The notes beneath the pieces are model-generated. The model saw only the letters and a program-made list of their open reading frames with translations, had not been told where the DNA came from and did no database searches. From contig CAYRIK010000027.1 in NCBI GenBank assembly GCA_964424345.1, positions 1 to 25,193 of the forward strand: a DNA stretch of 25,193 nucleotides, given 5' to 3'. A program made the translations under genes and the position numbers. Positions 16,560 to 23,958 of the stretch are shown piece after piece. Each line of letters begins with the position of its first letter. Within the stretch, counting starts at the first letter, position 1. This DNA is from RGIG6307 sp964424345 (GTDB lineage Bacteria; Bacillota; Clostridia; Lachnospirales; Lachnospiraceae).

Positions 16560-17261
16560 TTACCACTCTATCTCTGAAATCGGTACTGGATGTGCATTTG
16601 CTGTCATCTCAATAACTTTTCCGCTTTTAAATCGAATCAGACGGTCTGCCATAGGTGCAAGTGCAGAATTATGTGTTACTAAAACAACCGTGATGCCATC
16701 TTTACGGCAAGTATCCTGTAAAAGCTGTAAAATCTGTTTTCCTGTATTATAATCCAACGCTCCTGTCGGTTCATCACACAGCAATAGTTTTGGATTTTTG
16801 GCCAATGCTCTTGCAATCGATACTCTTTGCTGTTCTCCGCCTGAAAGCTGTGCCGGGAAATTACCTTTTCGTTCTGAAAGACCAACTTTGTCCAATGTTT
16901 CTGAAGCATCCAAATAATTTTCACATACTTGTGCTGCCAATTCTACATTTTCCAATGCTGTCAAATTAGGAACAAGGTTATAAAACTGAAATACAAATCC
17001 AATATCATTTCTTCGATATCCTACTAATTGTCTATTATTGTAATGGGTAATGTCTTTTCCATCTACCAATACTTGACCATAGGTAGCCGTATCCATTCCA
17101 CCCAATATATTTAATGCTGTTGTTTTTCCAGCACCAGAAGAACCAAGTACAACTGCAAGTTCTCCCTTTTCTACAATAAAGCTGGCATCATTTAACGCCC
17201 TGATCACTGTTTCTCCCGCCTCATATTCTTTGATAATGTGATTAAATTCAATAAATGCCAT
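16560..17261 (-). CDS. ABC transporter ATP-binding protein (LolD/MacB type)
   Basis: The 233-residue ATPase partner of the FtsX-type permease. It has Walker A GSSGAGKTT, the Q loop in FVFQFYNLVPNLTALENV, the signature LSGGEQQRVSIARAL, Walker B LLLCDEPTGALD and a switch His in LVTHN. I start it at the ATG at 17261 (MAFIEFNHI). The longer frame would need a TTG at 17306 and adds residues not found in the family. The ribosome site before 17261 is modest (AGAGAG). It is first in a two-gene operon. No sensor kinase or response regulator is nearby. Confidence 0.95.
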   Translation of the reverse strand: MAFIEFNHIIKEYEAGETVIRALNDASFIVEKGELAVVLGSSGAGKTTALNILGGMDTATYGQVLVDGKDITHYNNRQLVGYRRNDIGFVFQFYNLVPNLTALENVELAAQVCENYLDASETLDKVGLSERKGNFPAQLSGGEQQRVSIARALAKNPKLLLCDEPTGALDYNTGKQILQLLQDTCRKDGITVVLVTHNSALAPMADRLIRFKSGKVIEMTANAHPVPISEIEW

Positions 17262-17306
17262 ATTAACTCTCTTTCTAAAAATGAAACCATTTTCTTCCCA
17301 CCTCAA

Positions 17307-17335
17307 AAGTTAAACAGCAATCTAGCATTTGTCAA
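17307..17335 (-). promoter_or_regulatory. Promoter of the ABC transporter operon
   Basis: On the minus strand a perfect -35 TTGACA (17330-17335) lies 17 bp from TAACTT (17307-17312), which matches the -10 consensus at only three positions. A perfect -35 with a poor -10 would suit an activator-dependent promoter, but this is inference. Confidence 0.45.
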
Positions 17336-17362
17336 GAATTGTGACGGAATTTATATTTTTTT

Positions 17363-17396
17363 CATAAAAAGACGCAGCCATCAAAGCTGCGTCTTT
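17363..17396 (-). terminator. Terminator of the MBOAT-SGNH-aldehyde dehydrogenase operon
   Basis: AAAGACGCAGC (17368-17378) pairs without mismatch with GCTGCGTCTTT (17386-17396), an 11-bp stem with a 7-nt loop. On the minus strand the T run continues to TTTTTATG. It lies just after the aldehyde dehydrogenase stop. Confidence 0.9.
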
Positions 17397-17407
17397 ACAT
17401 CTCTATC

Positions 17408-18787
17408 TTATTTTAAAAATCGTCTTACAAGGCGATAATGTATTTTTGTATATGGCTGATAGCGCATATTCAAATCAATAGATACTTTTTTATCTACGAT
17501 ACTCTTATAATGTGTAAAGGTATCAAAACCAGTTTTTCCATGATAAGAACCCATACCGCTTTCTCCAACACCTCCAAAACCCATATGCGTTGTAGCAATA
17601 TGTATCACAACATCATTTACACATCCACCGCCAAAAATACATTGTGAAGTAATTTTTTCAATAAATGCCTTGTCATTAGAAAAAACATAACATGCCAATG
17701 GTTTTTCGTGTCCATTAACAGTTTCTATTACTTCGTGAACAGATTCAAATGTCAAGATTGGAAGAACAGGACCAAAAATTTCTTCCTGCATTACTTTATC
17801 CTGCCATGTAACACAATCTAAAATCGTAGGCTCAATCTTTTGTGTGCTTTCATCACTTCTTCCACCCAAAACTACTTTATCAGCATCAATCAAACCTTGT
17901 ATTCTTTCAAAATGCTTTTGTGTAATAATCTTTCCGTACGCTTTATTTTTTATATAATCCGTACCAAACTGTCGCTTTACCTCTTTCTTTAAAGCTTCCA
18001 CCAACGCATCTTTTACCGATGCTTCGCACAAAATATAATCTGGTGCTACACAAGTCTGTCCACAATTTAAATATTTTCCAAAGACAATTCTTCTTGCTGC
18101 TACATTTAAATCTGCACTATGTTCTACGATACAAGGACTTTTTCCGCCCAATTCCAAAGTTACAGGTGTAAGATATTTTGCTGCTTTCTGCAACACAAGC
18201 TGTCCTACACTCTTGCTTCCAGTAAAGAAAATATAGTCAAATTTCTGTTCTAAAAGGCAAGCATTTTCTGCTCTTCCGCCGGTAACAACTGCTATATATT
18301 CTTTCGGAAAATTATTTTCTAATATACGTTGAATCAAACTGCTTGTTGCCTGTGCATATGCACTTGGCTTTAACACAACCGTATTACCTGCTGCCAATGC
18401 TTCCACCAACGGCTGTATAGAAAGAAGAAACGGATAATTCCATGGGCTCATAATCAACACGACGCCATATGGCATTGGTTTTTTGTAGCTGTGTGCTTTA
18501 AACTGTGACAACGGTGTTTTTACACGCTGCTGCTTTGCAAAAGAATGTATGTGTTTTAACAAATAACGGATTTCCTCTAATACAAGTCCTACTTCACACA
18601 TATATCCTTCCATCACAGATTTTCCAAGATCTTGATACAATGCCTCATGAATTTCTTTTTCATTTGAAAGAATTGCCTGTTTCAATTTTTTTAACGCTGC
18701 TACTCTTACATCAATAGGCAGTGTTGCGCCTGATTCAAAATATGCCCGCTGTTTTTGTACGATTGCTAAAATCTGTTCTTCCTTCAT
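17408..18787 (-). CDS. NAD(P)-dependent aldehyde dehydrogenase, ALDH3-like
   Basis: Oxidises an aldehyde to the acid with NAD(P)+. At 459 residues it lacks the extra N-terminal part of longer ALDH classes, as in the ALDH3/YwdH group. The catalytic Cys is C246 (NCGQTCVAPD), the general base E212 (LELGGKSP), and the oxyanion Asn N117 (SPWNYP). FTGS (188-191) is the cofactor turn and EEIFGPVLP is also conserved. The C-terminal RYQPYTKIHYRLVRRFLK resembles the basic, membrane-near tail of this class. AAAGGAG lies before the ATG at 18787, 16 bp past the SGNH stop. It is therefore the last gene of an operon otherwise devoted to polymer O-acylation. The link is not obvious, and the substrate is unknown. 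Confidence 0.93.
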   Translation of the reverse strand: MKEEQILAIVQKQRAYFESGATLPIDVRVAALKKLKQAILSNEKEIHEALYQDLGKSVMEGYMCEVGLVLEEIRYLLKHIHSFAKQQRVKTPLSQFKAHSYKKPMPYGVVLIMSPWNYPFLLSIQPLVEALAAGNTVVLKPSAYAQATSSLIQRILENNFPKEYIAVVTGGRAENACLLEQKFDYIFFTGSKSVGQLVLQKAAKYLTPVTLELGGKSPCIVEHSADLNVAARRIVFGKYLNCGQTCVAPDYILCEASVKDALVEALKKEVKRQFGTDYIKNKAYGKIITQKHFERIQGLIDADKVVLGGRSDESTQKIEPTILDCVTWQDKVMQEEIFGPVLPILTFESVHEVIETVNGHEKPLACYVFSNDKAFIEKITSQCIFGGGCVNDVVIHIATTHMGFGGVGESGMGSYHGKTGFDTFTHYKSIVDKKVSIDLNMRYQPYTKIHYRLVRRFLK

Positions 18788-18803
18788 TTGCAGTTGCTCC
18801 TTT

Positions 18804-19790
18804 TCATTCTTCTGGCAATACGATTGCTTTGGTACATAACCAATCTATCCAATCTATATAATACTTGCCAAGTACATGAAAAGAATCACTTGTCAGATCT
18901 TTATTCAAGCTTCCTGTGTCATCATCAAACAGCTCATTGATATCCAAATAAAATACGCTTTGATCATCTGCCAATGCATGAACCATTTCATTGACACGAT
19001 TCAAATTGTCATTATTATAAATCTTATCGCTCAAAGACTTTTCCTGTGTAACGTGCAGATTTGCACATACATACAAGATGGCATCTGGTTGTGCTTCTCG
19101 AATCATTGTTACGGTTTCTTCGTAACGTTTTTGGATGCTGTCAAACTGATATCCCAGTTCATTAATGCCAAGCATCAGATAGATTTTACCATATTGTTTT
19201 TGCTGCAGCAATTCTTCCAAAGTGACATTTCCTACACCTGCAATCGATATTTTTTTCGTAGCAAGTCCAAAAATAGACATACCAGAATCTGCAAAAAACG
19301 TAGCATTTTCCAGACTTCCATATTCCATTAGCCCGACCGTTCTGGAATCTCCTATCAATAAGGCATCATCAAAATAATCATAACCAACTGTCTGAAATTC
19401 TAATGGCTGTTCTATGATTTCTTGAGGCGGCTGTGTTTCTGCTGCCGTTTCTCCTTGTTCTTCAGAAGGTACTGTTTCTATCGCATTATCTTCTGTAGGA
19501 ATTGTTTCCGTAGAAACAGTTTCTGAACTGATAGTTTCCGTGCTTATTATTTCTGAAGTGATACTTTCTACTTGATTCTGTTCTGTACTTTCTACAACAA
19601 GATTTTCTTGCTCTGTATCCCTTTCAAAACTTTCTGAGCTTTGAAAAGACTCTGAAGCAAAATCCTTCATATGATTGCTGTTCCAATCTTTTTCTAATAC
19701 TTTACAAAGGTAATCTCCTGCCATGCTTACCGCAGATACTAAAAAACAAACCATAAACAGACAGGCAAAAAATATATCTTTTCTTTTCAT
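18804..19790 (-). CDS. Membrane-anchored SGNH/GDSL-type protein, likely O-acetyltransferase partner
   Basis: A 328-residue protein with an N-terminal signal anchor (about 6-26), a low-complexity Ser/Thr/Glu linker (about 45-135), and an SGNH fold outside the membrane. Block I is GDSR (147-150, Ser149). Block III is GINE (208-211), where many relatives have GxND. Block V is D302-S-F-H305, completing a Ser-His-Asp triad. SGNH proteins paired with an MBOAT protein (as AlgX/AlgJ with AlgI, or PatB with PatA) transfer acetyl groups to cell-surface polymers. This gene follows an MBOAT gene by 25 bp. The function is inferred from that pairing. A free esterase is possible. Its ribosome site is weak (AAGAGA). 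Confidence 0.82.
   Translation of the reverse strand: MKRKDIFFACLFMVCFLVSAVSMAGDYLCKVLEKDWNSNHMKDFASESFQSSESFERDTEQENLVVESTEQNQVESITSEIISTETISSETVSTETIPTEDNAIETVPSEEQGETAAETQPPQEIIEQPLEFQTVGYDYFDDALLIGDSRTVGLMEYGSLENATFFADSGMSIFGLATKKISIAGVGNVTLEELLQQKQYGKIYLMLGINELGYQFDSIQKRYEETVTMIREAQPDAILYVCANLHVTQEKSLSDKIYNNDNLNRVNEMVHALADDQSVFYLDINELFDDDTGSLNKDLTSDSFHVLGKYYIDWIDWLCTKAIVLPEE
19475..19560 (-). repeat. Degenerate 15-bp tandem repeat encoding a Ser/Thr-Glu linker
   Basis: Within the SGNH protein, residues about 77-108 read as successive five-residue units of the form ISTET, ISSET, VSTET, IPTED. The DNA shows matching repeats built on GTTTCCGT / GTTTCTGA on the plus strand. Such repeats can vary in copy number and change the length of the stalk. 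Confidence 0.6.
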
Positions 19791-19815
19791 TTTCTCTTAA
19801 ACTCTTTTACTCACA

Positions 19816-21147
19816 CTAAAATTGATAATATAAAAATGGATTATCCATTCCAATATAAAGACAGTATACAACCCATACAAAGATTGCAGACAACAAAATT
19901 GCTGCTATATAACTATCTTTGATTTTCGCCCATACTTTTTGTGGGAGTGTTGTACAGAATAAAAGGCAAAGCAATAAATAGATACCGTATTCTTTTCCGT
20001 ATTTGATATAATCCCTTGTAAAAATCACTGCATTTTCTGTCATAATACCAAATAATCGTTTAAAAAACAATATCAACTGCTCCCATTTTGGATGTGCAAA
20101 CACCGCCCAAGACAATGGAATGACAGCCATCATATACAGATGCCCAATCACACGATACTTTTCAAGTAATGTTTTCAAGCCCGCTTTCTCTATTGCAATC
20201 AGGACAAATAATACAAATCCCCACAGCACGAAATTCCAGCCTGCTCCATGCCATATACCTGTCAGCATCCATACAATAAAAAGATTGCGGTACAGCTTTA
20301 ATTTACCACATCGATTACCGCCTAATGGAATATAAACATATTCTCTAAACCAACTTCCAAGTGTCATATGCCATCTTCTCCAAAATTCTGTCATGCTGAC
20401 AGACAAATATGGATTATCAAAGTTTTTCGGAAGTTCAAATCCGAGCATTTTTCCAAGTCCGATTGCCATCAAAGAGTATCCAAGAAAATCAAAATAAATC
20501 TGAAATGTATATGCAATCAAACCAAGCCATGCTAACTGTGTAGTAATGCTGTCATATCCAATAACACCTAACTGAGACCAAAGATTACCGACTTTATTTG
20601 CCAAAAGTACTTTACTGCCAAGACCAATAATAAATACCTGTAATCCTTCCATAACCGTATGGAAACTGTATTTTCTTTTGTAAATCTGTCTTGCTACTTC
20701 CGGATATTGTACAATTGGTCCAGCAATCAGCTGCGGAAACATGCTCAAATATGTTCCAAATCTTACAAAGCTTTTCGTTGCCCTACACTTTCTCCATCGC
20801 ACATCACATAAGTACGAAATTGCCTGAAACGTATAAAAGCTGATTCCAATGGGAAGAATTTGAAGTATATATTTAAACAATGCTAAATAAGCTACATTCA
20901 AACTTACGCCCAGCACAAGCCAAACCTTTGTTTCGTATTTTTCTATCAAAAGGCCAAATACGTAATTCAATATAATCGATGCTGCAAACATACCGATATG
21001 CTGCGGTGCTTTTATAGACCCAATCCCGTAAAATACCACACTTCCAATAAAAAGACACGCATTTTTCGCCCGATCAGGCATTATGTAATAAATCAATAAA
21101 AATATTGGTAGAAAAAAATATATAAATTCAATACTGCTAAAAACCAT
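19816..21147 (-). CDS. MBOAT family membrane O-acyltransferase (AlgI-like)
   Basis: A 443-residue polytopic membrane protein that moves acyl groups, usually acetyl, across the membrane for O-acylation of a surface polymer. The start MVFSSIEFIYFFLPIFLLIYY is typical of AlgI-like proteins, as are FPQLIAGPIVQY (137-148), FWRRWHMTLGSWFREYVYIP (255-274), and the catalytic His300 in TGIWHGAGWNF. The family also has a FDFSGYSDMAIG segment, here FDFLGYSLMAIG. It is slightly shorter than many relatives. The ATG at 21147 has AAGGGTG upstream. It heads an operon with the SGNH protein and an aldehyde dehydrogenase. The acceptor polymer cannot be told from this window. Confidence 0.93.
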   Translation of the reverse strand: MVFSSIEFIYFFLPIFLLIYYIMPDRAKNACLFIGSVVFYGIGSIKAPQHIGMFAASIILNYVFGLLIEKYETKVWLVLGVSLNVAYLALFKYILQILPIGISFYTFQAISYLCDVRWRKCRATKSFVRFGTYLSMFPQLIAGPIVQYPEVARQIYKRKYSFHTVMEGLQVFIIGLGSKVLLANKVGNLWSQLGVIGYDSITTQLAWLGLIAYTFQIYFDFLGYSLMAIGLGKMLGFELPKNFDNPYLSVSMTEFWRRWHMTLGSWFREYVYIPLGGNRCGKLKLYRNLFIVWMLTGIWHGAGWNFVLWGFVLFVLIAIEKAGLKTLLEKYRVIGHLYMMAVIPLSWAVFAHPKWEQLILFFKRLFGIMTENAVIFTRDYIKYGKEYGIYLLLCLLFCTTLPQKVWAKIKDSYIAAILLSAIFVWVVYCLYIGMDNPFLYYQF

Positions 21148-21186
21148 GTTTTCACCCTTGTCCTGTTTTATTCTGTTTGTTTAGAT

Positions 21187-21270
21187 ATTATATCATTTCC
21201 AAAAGTTTCATAATAAAATTTTTTATTTCTTTAGTTTCTATCATTATATTGGATAATCATTTTTATGCAA
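21187..21270 (-). promoter_or_regulatory. Two candidate promoters of the MBOAT operon
   Basis: The distal one has TTGCAT (21265-21270) 16 bp from TATAAT (21243-21248). The proximal one has TATAAT (21187-21192) with a TGA extended -10 element but a poor -35. Both are on the minus strand and diverge from the mgtE promoter at 21301. Confidence 0.5.
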
Positions 21271-21300
21271 TCCTCTTAAGAAAAATATAAGAAAATTTAT

Positions 21301-21329
21301 TTGACACTTTATAGTGTGTGAAGTAAAAT
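21301..21329 (+). promoter_or_regulatory. Promoter of the mgtE operon with an overlapping dyad
   Basis: A consensus TTGACA (21301-21306) lies 17 bp from TAAAAT (21324-21329). A dyad ACACT-TTAT-AGTGT (21304-21317) overlaps the -35 and the spacer, and a 10-bp palindrome ATATGCATAT (21336-21345) covers the predicted start. The transcript would begin near 21336, almost 300 nt before mgtE. Confidence 0.75.
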
Positions 21330-21384
21330 AAATGTATATGCATATCCTTAAAAGGGTTATTTTAAAATGATGGAGGTAACATAC

Positions 21385-21477
21385 ATGGACAGTTGTGACG
21401 GTCATGGGCGAACGTTTATTAACGGTGATAACAATATGATTTTTCAGATGCAGTCTGTCTTGTATTTACATTTCTGA
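21385..21477 (+). CDS. 30-residue leader peptide ORF upstream of mgtE
   Basis: A small ORF with its own strong ribosome site GGAGGT (21372-21377), 7 nt before the ATG and about 50 nt after the predicted transcription start. The peptide begins MDSCDGHG and ends YLHF before TGA. It is acidic at the start and hydrophobic at the end, with no signal peptide or known domain. Codons 14-17 overlap a segment able to pair with the mgtE terminator. Codons 21 onward form the 5' arm of a 9-bp hairpin whose 3' arm begins 2 nt after the stop codon. The position suggests a regulatory leader peptide rather than a working protein. It is not a recognised family. Confidence 0.6.
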   Translation: MDSCDGHGRTFINGDNNMIFQMQSVLYLHF

Positions 21478-21509
21478 TACTGCGTCTCTTTTCTATTGTT
21501 CTTGTCACC
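21424..21509 (+). promoter_or_regulatory. Candidate antiterminator of mgtE
   Basis: GGTGATAA (21424-21431), inside the leader ORF, pairs with TTGTCACC (21502-21509) over 8 bp including one G-U. After one C/C mismatch, four more pairs follow (21433-21436 with 21497-21500). The 3' segment contains six of the seven bases of the terminator's 5' arm, so the two structures exclude each other. A 9-bp hairpin AGATGCAGT (21446-21454) with ACTGCGTCT (21479-21487) is nested inside and overlaps the ORF stop. Confidence 0.5.
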
Positions 21510-21527
21510 ATAATGGTGGCTTTTTTT
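21504..21527 (+). terminator. Intrinsic terminator (attenuator) ahead of mgtE
   Basis: GTCACCA (21504-21510) and TGGTGGC (21514-21520) form a 7-bp stem with one G-U and a TAA loop, followed at once by seven T (21521-21527). It lies downstream of the mgtE promoter and 27 bp after the leader ORF, and about 100 bp before the mgtE ATG. It must therefore be bypassed for mgtE to be expressed from the 21301 promoter. Confidence 0.8.
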
Positions 21528-21628
21528 GTTTCTATTTTTTCAAATACAGCCAAACAAAATGCTCCGTCCAAGATTGTAACAGATATGGCTTTTGCAGTCT
21601 GTAAATTATGATTTAAGAGGAGGACAAT

Positions 21629-23026
21629 ATGACAAACGCAAAAATATATAACGAACCTAATTTTACTGAAGAGATTTTAGACTTGATTCGCACCCCAATG
21701 CAGCAGGAAGAACTGCTCAATAAGCTTTCTGATTACCATGAAAATGATATTGCGAAAGCTGTAGAGTTATTGTCTGAAGAAGAACGAAAAGAACTTTATC
21801 CTATACTCGGTGCAGAGTACATGGCTGAAATCTTTACCTATATCGAAGAACCTGACGAATACATCGGAGAACTTAGTATCGCACATGCTGCTGAAATGAT
21901 TTCTTACATGGACTCCGATGATGCTGTCGATGTCTTAGATGAATTAGATGATTCTACACAAGAAGAACTCGTAAAGCTGCTTGATGATGAAGCCAGCCAC
22001 GATATTCAGATGATCTTATCTTATGAAGACGATGAAGTCGGAAGCCGTATCACTACCAACTACGTCGTAATCCACAACAATCTCACCATTCGTCAAGCAA
22101 TGCATGAACTGATTAAGCAGGCTGGCGAAAATGACAACATTTCCACCGTTTATGTATTAGATGATAAAGATAAGTTTTTTGGTGCTATCGATTTAAAAGA
22201 CTTGATTGTTGCGCGTGAAAATACACCTTTAGAAGACATTATCAGTATTTCTTATCCATATGTAACAGACCATACAAAAGTAGGCGACTGTATCGAGCGT
22301 TTAAAAGAATACGCCGAAGACTCTATTCCAGTCTTAACTGAAACCGGTACTTTGATTGGTGTTATTACTGCTCAGGATATTGTTGAAGCAGTAGATGACG
22401 AAATGAGCGATGACTACGCAAAACTCGGTGGTCTTACCGAACAGGAAGATTTAGAAGAATCTACTTTTGCCAGTGTAAAAAAACGTCTTCCATGGCTTAT
22501 GACGCTTCTGATTTTGAGTATTGGTGTATCTTCTGTTGTAGGTATTTTTGAAAATGTCGTATCTGTTCTGCCAGTTGTTATCTGTTTCCAATCTCTTATC
22601 CTTGGTATGGCGGGAAACGTTGGTACACAGTCTTTAGCAGTGACAATTCGTGTCCTGATGGATGAACAGATTTCCACAAAACAACAACTACAGCTGATTG
22701 GTAAAGAGATGCGTATTGGTTTTTGTAATGGACTATGCCTTGGCCTATTATCTTTCTTATGCCTTGGTGTTTATATTTTCTTATTCAAACATACACCTGT
22801 CGGAAATGCTTTTATGATTTCTGCCTGCGTTGGACTTTCTTTATTGGCTGCTATGGTCATTTCCAGCATGGTAGGAACTTTAATTCCTATGATTTTTCAT
22901 AAACTCCATATCGATCCAGCCGTTGCAAGCGGTCCGCTTATTACAACAATCAACGACCTTGTTGCTGTAGTCAGCTATTATGGACTCGTATGGATTTTAC
23001 TGTTAAATATATTAAAACTCGCTTAA
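21629..23026 (+). CDS. mgtE: Magnesium transporter MgtE
   Basis: A Mg2+ channel/transporter of the plasma membrane, gated by cytosolic Mg2+. Of 465 residues, the N-terminal superhelical MgtE_N domain spans about 15-130. Two CBS domains follow at about 138-255, then a linker helix and five membrane helices from about 290 to the end. Conserved membrane motifs are GNVGTQSLAV and DPAVASGPLITTINDLVAV, the latter lining the ion pore. The ATG at 21629 has AAGAGGAGG at 21615-21623. Expression is likely controlled by the leader between 21336 and 21628. An acetyltransferase gene follows by 15 bp. Confidence 0.97.
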   Translation: MTNAKIYNEPNFTEEILDLIRTPMQQEELLNKLSDYHENDIAKAVELLSEEERKELYPILGAEYMAEIFTYIEEPDEYIGELSIAHAAEMISYMDSDDAVDVLDELDDSTQEELVKLLDDEASHDIQMILSYEDDEVGSRITTNYVVIHNNLTIRQAMHELIKQAGENDNISTVYVLDDKDKFFGAIDLKDLIVARENTPLEDIISISYPYVTDHTKVGDCIERLKEYAEDSIPVLTETGTLIGVITAQDIVEAVDDEMSDDYAKLGGLTEQEDLEESTFASVKKRLPWLMTLLILSIGVSSVVGIFENVVSVLPVVICFQSLILGMAGNVGTQSLAVTIRVLMDEQISTKQQLQLIGKEMRIGFCNGLCLGLLSFLCLGVYIFLFKHTPVGNAFMISACVGLSLLAAMVISSMVGTLIPMIFHKLHIDPAVASGPLITTINDLVAVVSYYGLVWILLLNILKLA

Positions 23027-23041
23027 CTAAAAGGAACAATA

Positions 23042-23482
23042 ATGGAACTTGTTATAAAACACTTTCAAGAACTAACATTAGAAGAATTAGTAGATATTTA
23101 TAAACTGCGTGTTTCTGTATTCGTCGTAGAACAAAATTGTCCTTATCAGGAAATCGACGATGCAGATAAAGTCGCATACCATTTATATTTTAAAGACGAA
23201 CATGGAATACAGGCTTATGCAAGAGCTCTTCCAAAAGGTGCAACCTTTGACACGTGCTCTATTGGCCGTATTATTTCCATAAAAAGACGCTGCGGACTGG
23301 GCAGCAAAATTGTGGCTGCTGCTATCCAAACTGCCAAAGAAAAATTTCATGCAGACTGTCTGACAATAGAAGCACAAGTATATGCCCGCTCTCTTTATGA
23401 AAAAGCAGGTTTCATACAAGTATCTGAAGAATTTTTAGAAGATGGTATTCCTCATATTTTAATGAAATTATCTCTAGCTTAA
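23042..23482 (+). CDS. GNAT family N-acetyltransferase, ElaA-like
   Basis: A 146-residue single-domain acetyltransferase using acetyl-CoA. The pattern LYKLR-V-FVVEQNCPYQEIDDAD near the N-terminus matches the ElaA subgroup (RxxVFVVEQxCPYxExD). The acetyl-CoA binding loop is degraded but placed as expected: IGRIISIKRRCGLGSKIV, where relatives have RGKGLG. YARSLYEKAGFIQVSEEFLEDGIPHILM is the usual C-terminal segment. AAAGGA lies about 7 nt before the ATG. It follows mgtE by 15 bp and is probably cotranscribed. Substrate is unknown, and the pairing with mgtE may be accidental. Confidence 0.9.
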   Translation: MELVIKHFQELTLEELVDIYKLRVSVFVVEQNCPYQEIDDADKVAYHLYFKDEHGIQAYARALPKGATFDTCSIGRIISIKRRCGLGSKIVAAAIQTAKEKFHADCLTIEAQVYARSLYEKAGFIQVSEEFLEDGIPHILMKLSLA

Positions 23483-23553
23483 TTTTTTGAAACATTTAGT
23501 TTTTTGCACATAACATATCTGCATAATTGCAACATATATTTTTTAGTGAACAA

Positions 23554-23602
23554 AAAAGCGAAGCCATTCATTTTACATTGCAATGGTTTCGCTTTTCATT
23601 AT
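23554..23602. terminator. Bidirectional terminator between elaA-like gene and cytochrome-like gene
   Basis: AAAAGCGAAGCCATT (23554-23568) pairs with AATGGTTTCGCTTTT (23582-23596) over 15 bp with one G-U. Both sides carry A/T runs: TTTTCATTATTTTTT on the plus strand, and TTTTTTG after the arm on the minus strand. It separates two converging genes. Confidence 0.85.
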
Positions 23603-23605
23603 TTT

Positions 23606-23938
23606 TTATTTTGACTTTACACACAATCTGTTACGGAACAGAAAAATATGAATTGCCAGGAAAAATATTACTGCCATAGAAGATACTTTATGTAATGCCA
23701 ATACAATCGTGTACTCATCAAAAATCATTCCTAAAATTCCAGTCACAAAAGCAAATAAAATAATTCCTATCAATCCTGCTCTCTTTGCACTCATCTTTTT
23801 TCCATATAAAATCACATGTACAAGTGACAGTGCTAAAAATAAAACAGATGCTAACTTATGCACATGTATTCCAGTAACAGGAATTAACATTGTAAGAATA
23901 AAACTTACTAAGAGTGCTATGTTTAAAATTTTCTTCAT
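23606..23938 (-). CDS. Small four-helix membrane protein with two His-X13-His pairs, putative b-type cytochrome
   Basis: A 110-residue protein with four hydrophobic helices (about 4-22, 28-46, 55-73, 82-101). H27 and H41 are in helix 2, H83 and H97 in helix 4; each pair is spaced by 13 residues. That spacing holds two stacked hemes in bis-His cytochrome b and ferric reductase membrane domains, and resembles DUF4405 proteins. Heme binding is inferred from this spacing only. No reductase domain or electron partner is encoded nearby. A strong TTGACA/TATACT promoter with a dyad at its start precedes it. The ribosome site AAAGGG is rather far (12 nt) from the ATG. Unknown function. Confidence 0.72.
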   Translation of the reverse strand: MKKILNIALLVSFILTMLIPVTGIHVHKLASVLFLALSLVHVILYGKKMSAKRAGLIGIILFAFVTGILGMIFDEYTIVLALHKVSSMAVIFFLAIHIFLFRNRLCVKSK

Positions 23939-23958
23939 ATATGCTATGTACCCTTTCT

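Noticed and set aside
17262..17306. Longer ABC ATPase starting at TTG 17306
   Set aside because: It adds 15 residues not typical of the family, overlaps the predicted -10 region, and begins with a rare start codon.
21336..21628. M-box (ykoK) magnesium riboswitch before mgtE
   Set aside because: None of the conserved M-box segments (for example the GGTGAGGCTCCT-like block) is present. The space is filled by the small ORF and terminator instead.
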